Shown here piece after piece: positions 26,247 to 35,437 of a stretch of 64,000 nt of DNA. The translations under genes were made by a program, and so were the position numbers. Origin of the DNA: Azospirillum sp. SYSU D00513. Lineage in GTDB: Bacteria > Pseudomonadota > Alphaproteobacteria > Azospirillales > Azospirillaceae. The stretch is from the NCBI RefSeq assembly GCF_017356015.1, contig NZ_JAFIQV010000034.1, forward strand, positions 16,012-80,011, given 5' to 3'. Numbering within the stretch: the first letter of the stretch is position 1; every line of letters starts with the position of its first letter. A model generated the notes under the pieces. It was not told the DNA's origin, ran no database searches, and saw only the letters and a program-made list of their open reading frames with translations.

Positions 26247-27110
26247 CTAAAGGGAAACGGAGGTGAGTTCCTGTCGCCGGGCCAGCAGGGCGGCCTCCGC
26301 CGCCGGGTCGTCCGAGCCCTCGGCCATGCGCAGGAGCAAGGCCTGGAGGTCGCGGGTGATGGGGCGCAGCGGCGCGTCGGGCGCCGCCGCGTGCTGCTTC
26401 AGCCCGGGGTCGATGGTTCGCGCGACCTGGGCGCGCGCCGTGGCGCGCTTCTCCGGCTCCGTGAGGCCGAGGAAGTCGGCCAGCCGCTCGTACTGGCGCT
26501 CCCAGTCGGTGAACCAAGCGTCGTAGTCGGTGACGAGCCGTGCAGCACCCCGGCTGTACTGCAGAGCCTCGAAATAGTGCCGGGTCCACAGCCGCTCGGC
26601 CAGTTCGTAGGGGACCTGCCCCTTGGAGGCGAAGGAGGTGGCGACCGTCGCCGGCGCGCGCAGGCTGATCAGGTACATTGGGTCGAGGCGCAGCGTTTGC
26701 GCGATGTCGTGCCAGAGCGGCATCAGCCGGACTGTGCGCGGGTCCTTGAAGCCCCATAGGCCCGGAGCCTCCGCCAACTCGGCCTGGACGATCTCCGTCA
26801 GTTCGCGCTTCAGCGCGAGGACCTCTGGCTGCTGCCAGGCGGCTTCCGGAATGGGATGATCGGCGCGGTCCTGGTTCCAGTAGCGGTCCAGCAACTGCAG
26901 GAGCTTGTCTTGGATCTCGGTGATTCGGGCATGCTCCCAGTAGTCGTAGCGGGGCGCCTGCTCGAAGCTCTCCCGCGTCAGGACGTGACGGCCGAGTTCG
27001 ACCCCCATCAGCGCGATCGCGCGCGCGAGCAGCGAGGTGCCGCTGTTGTGCATGCCGAGGACGATGACGATCCGGCGGCGGGGGGAACGGGAGAAGAGTC
27101 TGCTGAACAT
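26247..27110 (-). CDS. Sulfotransferase-family protein
   Basis: 287 aa. The N-terminal IVIVLGMHNSGTSLLARAI is the PAPS 5'-phosphosulfate loop, LWGFKDPRTVRLMPLW is a conserved core segment of bacterial sulfotransferases, and a YLISLRAPATVATSFASK segment supplies the 3'-phosphate binding Arg/Ser. It would transfer sulfate to a carbohydrate hydroxyl in the cytoplasm. It lies between the Wzt gene and the arabinose-donor operon on the same strand, consistent with modifying a glycan before export. A 145-base gap separates it from the UbiA gene. The true acceptor is unknown. Confidence 0.8.
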   Translation of the reverse strand: MFSRLFSRSPRRRIVIVLGMHNSGTSLLARAIALMGVELGRHVLTRESFEQAPRYDYWEHARITEIQDKLLQLLDRYWNQDRADHPIPEAAWQQPEVLALKRELTEIVQAELAEAPGLWGFKDPRTVRLMPLWHDIAQTLRLDPMYLISLRAPATVATSFASKGQVPYELAERLWTRHYFEALQYSRGAARLVTDYDAWFTDWERQYERLADFLGLTEPEKRATARAQVARTIDPGLKQHAAAPDAPLRPITRDLQALLLRMAEGSDDPAAEAALLARRQELTSVSL

Positions 27111-27153
27111 CGGATGCGCCTGTCTCTCGAAGAGGCCTTGTCGGAGCGGTGGC

Positions 27154-28539
27154 TCAGAGGGGTTGCGCCCGGCTGTCGAACGCGAAGTCGATGGGACCGT
27201 TGGAGAAGCGGCCGCGGACCGGCAAGACCATGAACATGGTGACGTCCACCAGGCGGCTCAGCCAATGGCGCTCGCCCTCGACCAGCCCGGACACGGAGGC
27301 GTTCAGGAAGTAGGTGCCCTCCATCAGCCTGCATTCGAACTCGTGCACCACCTCCAGGACCGTGCCGGCTTCCACGTAATCCAGAACGCGCGGGGTGGAA
27401 AGCGTGGTCGAGCCGCCCAGCTCGACACCGGTCACGGTCTTGAGGCGCGTGCCTACGGCGACGCCCCAGGCCCCTTGCTCGAGTTCGACGCGGTAGCAGA
27501 GCGCGTAGCGGCGCCCCGACACCAGGACGTTCACCTGACGCCCTTCCTTGTTCGTGATCCGGACGTTGCGGATGTGGGCGCCGCGGGACTCATAGGCCGT
27601 GGCGCTCTGCGGCACGAGGCCGGGGTTGAAATGCTCTTCCAGCTCGTCGTCGGGAGAGGAAGGCAATCCTTGCCCCTCGGAGGCGGGCGCGGCGCCGTCC
27701 TTTGCGACGGCTGGCGCGGCCGTGACCTCGTCGGGCAGCAGCGCCTCGCCGCGGCGGGCGGCCAGCAGCCCCTCGCGGAAGGCCGTCCGGCGGTCGGCCG
27801 GCGTGTAGAGCAGCCGGTGGTAGAAGTTGATGGCCCGCCGCGGCGGGCCGTCGTAGAGCAGCTCGCCATGGTCCAGCAGGATCGCGCGGTCGCACAGCTC
27901 GACGACCTGGTTCGCGGAATGCGACACGAAGAGGATCGTCGCCCCCTTCTTCTTGATCGCCTCGATGCGGGCCATGCAGCGCCGCTGGAAGGCTTCGTCG
28001 CCCACGGCCAGGGCCTCGTCCACGACCAGGATGTCCGGGTTGACCGAGATCGCCACCGCGAAGGCGAGGCGCATCACCATGCCCGTGGAATAGGTCTTGG
28101 TCGGCTGATCCAGGTGGGGGCCGATGTCGGCAAAGGCCACGATCTCGTCGAACAGCCGGTCCGTCTCGTCCCGGCTGAGCCCGAGGATCGCGCTGTTCAG
28201 GTAGACGTTCTCGCGCCCGCTGAATTCCGGGTTGAAGCCGGAGCCGAGTTCCAGCAGCGCGGACACCCGGCCGTTCACCTCGACCTCGCCGGAAGACGGC
28301 CGCAGGGTGTGGCAGATGATCTGGAGAAGGGTGGACTTGCCCGAACCGTTGTGCCCGACGATGCCGACGGTGCTGCCGCGCTCGATCTCGAAGCTGATGC
28401 CGCGCAGCGCCCAGAATTCCTGAAAATACCGGCGCTTCCGGCCCAACAGCGCCTGTTTCAGGCGGTCTTCCGGGCGGCTGTAGATCTGGTAAACCTTGGA
28501 GAGGTCACGGACCGCGATCGCCTGATTGGATGAATGCAT
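27154..28539 (-). CDS. wzt: Wzt-type ABC transporter ATP-binding protein with C-terminal glycan-binding extension
   Basis: 461 aa. It has a nucleotide-binding domain with Walker A (VGHNGSGKST), the signature helix (TYSTGMVMRLAFAVA), Walker B (ILVVDEALAVGD) and a switch His (FVSHSANQV). The order and the short (Y/F)HRLL linker are those of polysaccharide exporters. Residues about 285-461 form a beta-rich domain (IRNVRITNKEGRQVNVLVSG) like the Wzt C-terminal domain that reads the capped end of O-antigens. It pairs with the Wzm permease at 30481-31314. The exported glycan is thus likely to be ABC-dependent and possibly terminally modified, for which the sulfotransferases are candidates (inference). 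Confidence 0.9.
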   Translation of the reverse strand: MHSSNQAIAVRDLSKVYQIYSRPEDRLKQALLGRKRRYFQEFWALRGISFEIERGSTVGIVGHNGSGKSTLLQIICHTLRPSSGEVEVNGRVSALLELGSGFNPEFSGRENVYLNSAILGLSRDETDRLFDEIVAFADIGPHLDQPTKTYSTGMVMRLAFAVAISVNPDILVVDEALAVGDEAFQRRCMARIEAIKKKGATILFVSHSANQVVELCDRAILLDHGELLYDGPPRRAINFYHRLLYTPADRRTAFREGLLAARRGEALLPDEVTAAPAVAKDGAAPASEGQGLPSSPDDELEEHFNPGLVPQSATAYESRGAHIRNVRITNKEGRQVNVLVSGRRYALCYRVELEQGAWGVAVGTRLKTVTGVELGGSTTLSTPRVLDYVEAGTVLEVVHEFECRLMEGTYFLNASVSGLVEGERHWLSRLVDVTMFMVLPVRGRFSNGPIDFAFDSRAQPL

Positions 28540-28725
28540 GCAGAAAAACCGCTATAGGGCCAGCCAAGCTCACCGTGTCTTCGACCGGACAACGCTCGCG
28601 GCGCCCGGCGTCCCCCTTCGGAGGCGGCGCATTCATCGCACCCAGGGCGGCGGGGCGCAACAGTTTCCACGCCGGGCCGCCGGCCGGCCTGGCTCCCGGC
28701 TTCCCGGCCCTTTCCGGCAGCGCGC

Positions 28726-29664
28726 ATGACCTCCGCTCCCTCATCCGCCCCCGGGCCGGTCTCCTTCGTGACCGGCTCCGACGCCGGCTATTTCGCGATG
28801 ACCTGCCTGCTCGCCCAGTCTCTGGAGCGGTGGATGCCGGGGACCCGGCTGCTGGTCTGCGACTTCGGGCTGAGCCCGGCACAGCGCCGCTTCCTGACGG
28901 AAGCCGGGCGGCTCGTGCCCCGTCCGGCCTCGGTGCCCGAGGGCGCACACCCCTATTTGGCTAAGGCGGCGCTTGCCGACTATCTGAACGGCATCGGCGG
29001 CCCCATCCTCTGGCTCGACTGCGACATGATGATCGCTGGTTCCCTGGAGGCGCCACTGGCAGCGCTGCTGGAGGCCATGGAACGGGCGGATGCCGTGTTC
29101 GCCGCCGCGTCCGACGCCGAGGTGGGCGACATTGCCAGTTTCATCGCGCTCTGGGGCGTTCCACCCTTCGACGCGGCGGTCCGGGCCGCCGGGATCGACC
29201 CGGGGAAGCCCTATCTCAACTCCGGCCTCTTCCTGTGCCAGTCGGCCGAGGCCCTGGCCGGGGTGCGCGACCGCTGCGCGGCCCTAGAGGATCACCGGAT
29301 GATTGACCAGAATGCCTTCAACCTCGCGGCCTGGGAGCCCGGCCGGCGTTGCGCGGTGCTAAAGGGAGCCGTCTGGAACGTGCACGGCCGGCTGCTAGCG
29401 CAGACGCGGGCTAGGGAGGACGGCACGGTGCTGTGCGGGGAACACCGCGCCCTGGTCCTGCACGCCACTTCCATCGGCGGCGTGCATCACGAGGAGCGGC
29501 AGGGCAGCCTGCGCGGACCCGCCGGGGACTTTCCGGTCCGGGTGAAGTTCTTCCGCGAGCCCGCCTTGGCGGCCATGCAGCAGGGCTTCCTGGGCGGCTT
29601 CGTCGCCGCCCACCGCCCGGCGCTCGCCGCCGCCGGACTTATGAATGGCCAGGGGACCGGTTAG
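28726..29664 (+). CDS. Putative GT-A glycosyltransferase (GT8-like), intact paralogue of the 17.6-kb pseudogene
   Basis: 312 aa. It starts VSFVTGSDAGYFAMTCLLAQSL, a GT-A style N-terminus. The metal-binding DxD is in LWLDCDMMIAG, the acceptor-side motifs are PYLNSGLFLC and MIDQNAFN, and a C-terminal VLHATSIGGVHHEE holds a His for the leaving phosphate. This order fits GT8-like enzymes, but the family assignment is only moderate. It is encoded opposite to the flanking ABC-transporter and sulfotransferase genes and ends overlapping the 29661 gene by four bases, tail to tail. The decayed copy at 17630-19790 indicates an ancestral duplication. Confidence 0.75.
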   Translation: MTSAPSSAPGPVSFVTGSDAGYFAMTCLLAQSLERWMPGTRLLVCDFGLSPAQRRFLTEAGRLVPRPASVPEGAHPYLAKAALADYLNGIGGPILWLDCDMMIAGSLEAPLAALLEAMERADAVFAAASDAEVGDIASFIALWGVPPFDAAVRAAGIDPGKPYLNSGLFLCQSAEALAGVRDRCAALEDHRMIDQNAFNLAAWEPGRRCAVLKGAVWNVHGRLLAQTRAREDGTVLCGEHRALVLHATSIGGVHHEERQGSLRGPAGDFPVRVKFFREPALAAMQQGFLGGFVAAHRPALAAAGLMNGQGTG

Positions 29665-30443
29665 CGGAGGCCGTGAGCCCGGCTGGCGAGCCAGAGGCGC
29701 ATCCGCTCCGAGGGGGAGAGGCGGTGGGCCGGGCCGGACAGCCAGCCCGACAGGTCCCGGCCCAGGTAGCGGCCCAGGCTTTCGATCTTCGGGCGGTACA
29801 GCCCGTCCAGATAGTGGCGCAGGGTCGGGCGCATCGGGTGGCGCGACCCGACATTGTGCGGCGCTGACAGGGAGTCGTCAGGGACCGCCTCGTAGGCGGT
29901 GGGGTCGAGGCCGAGATGCCGGCAGCAGCGCCGCAGCACCCCGCGCGGGTCGGCCACGATGTCATCGAAGGTCTCGACGTGAAGCTGCTCGGCCGGATAG
30001 TGGCTCCGCCAGACCTCCAGGCAGGTCTCGTAATCGCCGCGGCTGGCCGATCCCCGCGCGTTGAAATGGTCGATGAACCAGGTGTCGGACGCCTCCTCGA
30101 AGGCCATTTCCGCGCGCGGCAACGCCATCAGGGCCGAGGACCAGGCCCGCTCGATCGGGTTCCGGATCAGGTAGATCAGGCGGATGTCCGGGAACTCGCG
30201 CCGGATCTCCGCCACCGTCTCGGAAGCCAGAATGCCGTAGGCGGGCGTGATCTCCCCGGCCACCATGCCCTGCGGGGCCGCCGCGAACTGCTGCCGGTAC
30301 CAGTCCAGCCCGTTCGCGCGGTGCTGGTCCCAGAAATGCAACTCCTTCTCCTCGGTCAGGAAGACCGAGGGGTGCTTCTTGAGATTGAAGTAGAGCCAGG
30401 TGGTCCCGGCTTTCTGGGCGCCGATGCCGAGGAACTGGAGCAT
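29661..30443 (-). CDS. Sulfotransferase domain protein
   Basis: 260 aa. FLGIGAQKAGTTWLYFNL is the canonical 5'-phosphosulfate binding loop, and LIRNPIERAWSSALM is the 3'-phosphate motif (Arg and Ser). KELHFWDQH and GEITPAYG are the further conserved blocks of the bacterial heparan-sulfotransferase-like family. It lies 37 bases after the Wzm permease gene in the same direction, so it probably sulfates the polymer that Wzm/Wzt export. It differs clearly from the sulfotransferase at 26247. Confidence 0.88.
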   Translation of the reverse strand: MLQFLGIGAQKAGTTWLYFNLKKHPSVFLTEEKELHFWDQHRANGLDWYRQQFAAAPQGMVAGEITPAYGILASETVAEIRREFPDIRLIYLIRNPIERAWSSALMALPRAEMAFEEASDTWFIDHFNARGSASRGDYETCLEVWRSHYPAEQLHVETFDDIVADPRGVLRRCCRHLGLDPTAYEAVPDDSLSAPHNVGSRHPMRPTLRHYLDGLYRPKIESLGRYLGRDLSGWLSGPAHRLSPSERMRLWLASRAHGLR

Positions 30444-30480
30444 GATCGATCAGGTCTTCGCGTGTCGGGGAAGGGGGCCG

Positions 30481-31314
30481 TCACATCACGTCGGCGAAGG
30501 CCGGGCGGCTGCGGCTGAACCAGTAAAAGCCGCCCCAGGCGACTAGGACGGCAATTACGCTGTACGTCACCAGTTGCCACCAGTCCGGCAGCACCCCCCA
30601 GATGATCAGGGCGCGCGCCTGCTCGACCGGGATGGTCAAGGGATTGAGGAAGACGATCGGGCGCATCGCTTCCGGGACGGCCGTGATGGGGAACAGGATC
30701 GGGCTGAGGAACAGGAGAAGCGTCATCACCGGCGGCATGACCTGCCCGATGTCGCGCAGGAAGACGCCGAGCGCGGCCAGGAACCAGACGATCCCGAGCG
30801 TCAGGACCACCAGCGGCAGCACCACGAAGGGCAGCAGGAGGGCGGTCCAGGGGATCGCTCCCTGCAGCAGCGCATAGATGGCGAAGAGAGCCGCGAAGCT
30901 GATCGCGCCATGGAACAGCGCCGAGCCGATGGTGCTCCAGCCGAGGATCTCCAACGGGAAGACGACGCGCTTGACCAGGTTGGCGTTGCCCAGGATCAGG
31001 CTGGGCGCACGGCTGAGGCATTCCGACAGGAAGCTGTGCAGGATCAGCCCGACGAAGAGGATCAGCGCGAAGCTGGCATGGCCGTCGGCATGGACGATTG
31101 AGTTCTCCGGCGCGGCTGCGGTCCAGCGCGTCTGGAACATCACGCCGAACACCAAGGTGTACATGGCGAGCATGACCAATGGGGTCATGAACGACCACAG
31201 CAGGCCAGCGAAGGATCCGCGGTAACGGCCCGCGATGTCGCGCCATGTCATCTGACGCACCAGATAGCGGTGCTGGATCAGGCTCAACGGTATGCGCAGG
31301 AAATGTGCGAACAT
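30481..31314 (-). CDS. wzm: Wzm-type ABC transporter permease for polysaccharide export
   Basis: 277 aa from the ATG at 31314 (MFAHFLRIPLSLIQHRYLVR). Longer in-frame starts up to 31494 give an implausible Arg/Gly-rich leader. It has the ABC-2 signature RDIAGRYRGSFAGLLWSFMTPLVMLAMYT in which the amphipathic helix precedes TM1, and six hydrophobic segments in all. The LLLFLSPILFPI and FLNPLTIPVEQARALI blocks are typical of capsule and O-antigen exporters. The partner ATPase is at 27154-28539; the two are separated by a sulfotransferase and an opposing glycosyltransferase gene. Confidence 0.9.
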   Translation of the reverse strand: MFAHFLRIPLSLIQHRYLVRQMTWRDIAGRYRGSFAGLLWSFMTPLVMLAMYTLVFGVMFQTRWTAAAPENSIVHADGHASFALILFVGLILHSFLSECLSRAPSLILGNANLVKRVVFPLEILGWSTIGSALFHGAISFAALFAIYALLQGAIPWTALLLPFVVLPLVVLTLGIVWFLAALGVFLRDIGQVMPPVMTLLLFLSPILFPITAVPEAMRPIVFLNPLTIPVEQARALIIWGVLPDWWQLVTYSVIAVLVAWGGFYWFSRSRPAFADVM

Positions 31315-31463
31315 CGACCAACTATAGGGGCGGAGGGGAACGGGTGCGCCGCACGTCGTGCGGCGCGGGGACCCTAACACGCTTCCCTCGCCCCGGTACA
31401 CGGCAGACAAGGCAGGGCCGGACCGCCCTCCGAACGGTGCGCCGGCGGCCCTCGAACGGCAAA

Positions 31464-31487
31464 GGGGCCGCCCCGAAGAGCAGCCCC
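31464..31487 (-). terminator. Terminator of the 31524 RTX gene
   Basis: On the minus strand ggggctgc pairs with gcggcccc (one G-T pair) around a UCUUCGGG-type loop, followed by TTTG. It lies about 37 bases past the RTX stop. Confidence 0.6.
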
Positions 31488-31523
31488 CTGGCAATGCTGG
31501 GCTGAGGTGCCCAGTCGGCGATG

Positions 31524-34199
31524 TTACCCGCCGAAAACGATCCAGTCGTTGGAGAACTGGTCGCGCCGGACCCCGGTCAGGGTGACGGTGTCGTTTGTGG
31601 AGAAGCTGATCACCGCCTCGCCCGCCCCGTTGGCTGTGACCGTGTAGGCTGTGCCTGCCGCGAAGGTGATGCGGTCGCCCGCCGCTCCGTCGAAGTCCGT
31701 GATGATGTCGGTGCCGCCGCCCGCCGCGAAGGCGAAGAGGTCGGCCCCGGCACCGCCAGTCAGCGTGTCGTTGCCCAGGTCCCCGCTCAGCCGGTCGTTG
31801 CCGAGGTCGCCCGAGAGCCAGTCGTCACCTTGGCCGCCGAACAGCGTGTCGTCGTCGCGCCCGCCGAACAGCGTGTCGGCCCCGGCGTTGCCGAACATCA
31901 GGTCGGTGCCGACGTTGCCGACCAGCAGGTCGTTGCCGATGTCGCCGGCCAGCGTGTCGGCCCCGATGTCGCCGTTCAGCAGGTCGTCGTCACGGCCGCC
32001 GAACAGCATGTCATCGCCTCGGCCGCCGTACAGGCTGTCGGCCCCGGTGTTGCCGAACAGCATGTCGCTGCCGACGTTGCCGAAGACCAAGTCCGCACTG
32101 CCGCTGCCGGCCAGCGTGTCGGCCCCGTCGCCGCCGCTCAAGGTGTCGGCGCCGGCGTTGGCTTGGATGAATTGAGCGCCCCCATCGCCGGCGATCATGC
32201 CGCCGCCGCCGACCATGGCGTCCCCCAGCACCGCAGCGAAGCCGACCTGGCCCAGTTGGACCGGGCGGTCCATCGTCCGGCCGCGGGCGTCGAGGATATA
32301 GGCGTCCTGTGGCCCGGCGCCGGTGAAGGGCTGGGAGCCGTCGGCCGGGGTGAGGGTGTGGACGGTGACGCTGCTGCCGGCGGGCAGGCCGGCGGCGTAG
32401 GCGCCGAACATGGCCGAGATGCCGCCGTCGGCGACGCCGAGCCCGGCGAGCGCCTGATCGAGCGCGCTGCCCGCGTCCGGTGTGGTGGGCGTGTCGCCGC
32501 CACCTGAACCACTGCCGATGTTGTCGCTGCCGCCACCGGACCCGCCGCTCGAACCACCACCCGAGCCGCCGCCGATGTTGTCGTTGCCGCCGCCGGCCCC
32601 ACCGCCGGAGCCCCCACCCGAACCGCCGCCAGGAACGGTATCGCCACCGCCAGGCACCGTGTCACCACCACCAGGGACCGTATCACCGCCACCTGGCATC
32701 GTGTCGCCGCCGCCGGGCACGGTGTCGCCACCGCCAGGCACCGTGTCACCACCACCGGGGAGCGTGTCGCCGCCGCCGGGCACGGTGTCGCCACCGCCAG
32801 GCACCGTATCACCGCCGCCGGGGAGCGTGTCGCCACCGGTGCTAGTGCCGAAAATCACGTTGTCCGCCGTCAGATCGTCAATGTCGACGCCGTCCAGGAA
32901 GACATCCTGAGAGTAGTCTGGAGCCAGGATCAGGAAGCCCCGCTCCGGACCGGCCATAGCCTTGACCTGATCGAGGGTATTGATGGGATTGCCTTGCGCA
33001 TCCACGAAGCCGCGCAGGTCCAGGATGTCGCCGCCGGGGCCAACCTGAAAATCCGTGATGTCGTCGAAGCCAGCACCGGGCGTGAGGACGAAGGTGTCGC
33101 GGCCGGCACCACCGGTCATGGTGTCGTTGCCGCCGTTGCCGATGATGGTGTCGTTGCCGCTAGTGCCGGTGAGCAGGTTGTCCCTGGCGTCACCGGTGAT
33201 GGCATCCGAATTGCCACCGGGCACAGTGTCGCCACCGCCGGGGAGCGTGTCGCCGCCACCTGGCACAGTATCGCCGCCACCGCCAGGCACTGTGTCACCA
33301 CCACCGGGGAGCGTGTCACCGCCGCCGGGCATGGTGTCGCCAACCGCTGCGATGGTGATGGTGTCGCCCTCCCGCGTGATGACCCGGTCGAAAGCGGCAC
33401 GCTGCTCCGCTGTCATCGTGACGGTGATGCTCTGGGGACCGGTCAGTTCGAGGACCTCGACGTCGGTCAGCGTCATGCCGCGAATGTCGATGTTCGTTCC
33501 GACCGTGTAGCGGGCACCGGGAGTATCCGGGTGATTGATCGGGGTGGAAGTGATCTCAAAGGTGTCCGTGCCCTCGCCGCCGTCGAAAGAGACGCGGCCG
33601 GCGCCCGCCTGGTTGGTGATCACGTAGCGGTCGTTGCCGGCGTTGCCCTGGATAAGGTCGGTCTCCGTCGTGCCGACGATCTCGCCCGCATAGATCACGT
33701 CGTCGCCGGCGCCGCCCTCAATCGTATCCTCGTCCCAGTCGGCGTAGATGGTGTCGTTGCCGGCTTCGCCGTAGATCCGGTCGGCGCCGCCGAAACCGAT
33801 CACCGTGTCGGCGCCATCTCCACCATACAGCACGTCGTTGTCGGCCAAGCCGTTGACGCGGTCATCGCCGTCGCCGCCATAAAGCGTGTCGGCGCCATCG
33901 GCCGCCTCAAGGGTGTCGTTGCCGCCCATGCCATATTCGAGGTCGTCGCCGGCATGGCCGCGAAACCAGTTGTCGTTGTCATCGCCATAAAGCGTGTCGT
34001 TGCCGCCGCCGCCGGCAATAATCCTTATGTTTTCGTAGGTGTCGCCCTCGGCATAGCCCGTGTTGTTTTCCGGGGTGGCGAGATCGACCAGCACAGGATC
34101 GTTTCCTAGCCCAATGTAATCAACATCATTGAGGGCTTCCTCCCCACCGTCTTCTCCGACGAAGTGCTGCGGCCCGTCTATCAGCGGAATGTTTGCCAA
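31524..34199 (-). CDS. Large RTX calcium-binding secreted protein with GGDT(V/L)PG linkers
   Basis: 891 aa. Residues about 60-210 hold RTX nonapeptides (NDTLYGDD, ADTLYGGDGDDRV). A beta region follows, then a first heptapeptide block, a second RTX patch with a DITDFQVGPGGDILDL module, a second heptapeptide block (10 copies), and a Gly/Ser/Asn-rich linker. A roughly 115-residue module (AGLPAGSSVTVHTLT to MIAGDGGAQFIQA) precedes about 11 more RTX repeats. The C-terminus is ADLFAFAAGGGTDIITDFD, then VTLTGVRRDQFSNDWIVFGG, a type I secretion tail resembling the two RTX proteins at 35438 and 38859. No signal peptide. Probably an adhesin or matrix protein; function unknown. Confidence 0.85.
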   Translation of the reverse strand: MANIPLIDGPQHFVGEDGGEEALNDVDYIGLGNDPVLVDLATPENNTGYAEGDTYENIRIIAGGGGNDTLYGDDNDNWFRGHAGDDLEYGMGGNDTLEAADGADTLYGGDGDDRVNGLADNDVLYGGDGADTVIGFGGADRIYGEAGNDTIYADWDEDTIEGGAGDDVIYAGEIVGTTETDLIQGNAGNDRYVITNQAGAGRVSFDGGEGTDTFEITSTPINHPDTPGARYTVGTNIDIRGMTLTDVEVLELTGPQSITVTMTAEQRAAFDRVITREGDTITIAAVGDTMPGGGDTLPGGGDTVPGGGGDTVPGGGDTLPGGGDTVPGGNSDAITGDARDNLLTGTSGNDTIIGNGGNDTMTGGAGRDTFVLTPGAGFDDITDFQVGPGGDILDLRGFVDAQGNPINTLDQVKAMAGPERGFLILAPDYSQDVFLDGVDIDDLTADNVIFGTSTGGDTLPGGGDTVPGGGDTVPGGGDTLPGGGDTVPGGGDTVPGGGDTMPGGGDTVPGGGDTVPGGGDTVPGGGSGGGSGGGAGGGNDNIGGGSGGGSSGGSGGGSDNIGSGSGGGDTPTTPDAGSALDQALAGLGVADGGISAMFGAYAAGLPAGSSVTVHTLTPADGSQPFTGAGPQDAYILDARGRTMDRPVQLGQVGFAAVLGDAMVGGGGMIAGDGGAQFIQANAGADTLSGGDGADTLAGSGSADLVFGNVGSDMLFGNTGADSLYGGRGDDMLFGGRDDDLLNGDIGADTLAGDIGNDLLVGNVGTDLMFGNAGADTLFGGRDDDTLFGGQGDDWLSGDLGNDRLSGDLGNDTLTGGAGADLFAFAAGGGTDIITDFDGAAGDRITFAAGTAYTVTANGAGEAVISFSTNDTVTLTGVRRDQFSNDWIVFGG
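32629..32838 (-). repeat. 21-bp tandem repeat, 10 copies (GGDTxPG heptapeptides)
   Basis: Ten consecutive in-frame 21-base units encode Gly-Gly-Asp-Thr-(Val/Leu/Met)-Pro-Gly in the 891-aa RTX protein and pass directly into a Gly/Ser-rich linker. Boundaries are approximate. Confidence 0.85.
33216..33344 (-). repeat. 21-bp tandem repeat, 6 copies (GGDTxPG heptapeptides)
   Basis: A second, shorter block of the same heptapeptide, with one extra glycine codon in the third or fourth unit. It sits between a beta domain and the second RTX patch of the same gene. Confidence 0.85.
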
Positions 34200-35437
34200 C
34201 CTGTCCTCCTTGGTGCACGAATTTGCTTTCGCCGTGCGAACAGCAGAATATTCTGGAGTTCATATGATTTCGACGCGGCGGCGACGTGCGTTGAATTTGC
34301 CTTCGCCGATGTATTTGATGGTTTGAATGGCCGGGAACAATTCTGTTAATCGCATTAACTCCTTATCAAGCTGGGTAGTCTGCAGCAATCACACAAATAA
34401 CTCTCGGATCATATGACCGCTTAACTTGGTAAGCTGGTGAATACGTTGGATTTTAAAGGTGCCTTTCAGGATGATTTCTTTATGTGAACCGCCTCCTGAA
34501 AGGGCAAGGCTTTCGCCTAGGGGCGCATCCTCCGGGGGTATCGCTCGAAAATCCATGCCCTGCGATGGAACAAAAGGCCAACAGCCAGCATGGAAAGATT
34601 CAGTCTTTCTTTTCAAAGGCATGGCCAAACGCCAAAAAAGGAAAATATCCCGTTGCATCGAGGGCCCTGTGTAAAGAAGAGGCCGCCTGTTCGCTCCGGG
34701 GCAAGGCAATGGAGTCTTAATGGGGAGGTGCCGGGGCGATGGGAGCAAGCCCTGGCCCGCTCCCGATCGGCTGTCACTACATGCCAAATGGACGGCTGGG
34801 AAAGAGCATGCTACCTCTAGGCTTGGCTGAGTCGGCAACCCTTAAGTTGCAGGCTTAGCCCGTGATGATACGGCGGGGAGCCAGACCGTCTGTGCCGGCA
34901 CGCTGAAAGGGGGGCCTCCGGCCTCCCCTTTTGCTTTCGGCCCTCGGGTCGGGCCAGCGAACGATTTCCAGCAAAATCAGCCACATTACCAAGATGTAAT
35001 GTACAAAACCGGCGGGCCTCCCTATTCTGCGCTGGAGCCAAGCTGATTTTGCCAACGACGAGCGCGGGAGAAGGTATTAGCCCCGTGCCTTTGCAACGCA
35101 CTCTGTCGTTGGCAATCCCTTTTCCGGCCCGCTCCCCCCACCATCCTCCGCTCCTCCTTCCCAAGGTTCGCCTGGGGAAGCGATCACGCCTTCCGGCGTT
35201 TCGCCGGGCGGTACCCGCGCTGTAAGATTCCCGCAGCCGGGGGAACAAAAGTCATCTACGTTCTGGAGAGCTTCCGGAAGGCCTTCGCCTTCTAAGGGAT
35301 GCGGAGGCAATCATTCTCCGCATTTTTGAAATGGCTTGGCAGGCCCACTTCTTTCACAAAGAATGCCTCAACTTTGTCACAAGGGTCCTTTAACGAATAG
35401 GAAAGGCTGCCTGATATCGTAAGGATTACCTCTATTG
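34200..35437. other. 1.2-kb gene-free divergent intergenic region
   Basis: No frame here has normal codon use or a recognisable family. It separates two divergently transcribed RTX genes and must contain both promoters. The first 200 bases upstream of 34199 are visibly AT-richer. A hairpin at 34906-34932 (aaaggggggcc ... ggcctcccctttt, one bulge, T-rich end) looks like a terminator that no annotated gene needs, so a small RNA ending there is possible. Nothing else stands out. Confidence 0.5.
34906..34932 (+). terminator. Orphan terminator-like hairpin
   Basis: A GC-rich stem flanked by AAA and TTTT lies in the middle of a gene-free region. It could end a small RNA transcribed rightward from about 34.7-34.8 kb, or leftward transcription. 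No promoter could be identified with confidence. Confidence 0.4.

Noticed and set aside
32629..33344. CRISPR-like array in the 21-bp repeats
   Set aside because: Repeats are contiguous without spacers and in frame in an RTX gene; no Cas genes nearby.
34817..35248. Minus-strand 143-codon frame in the gene-free region
   Set aside because: It overlaps the terminator-like hairpin, has Arg-rich shadow-like composition and no ribosome site or recognisable motif.
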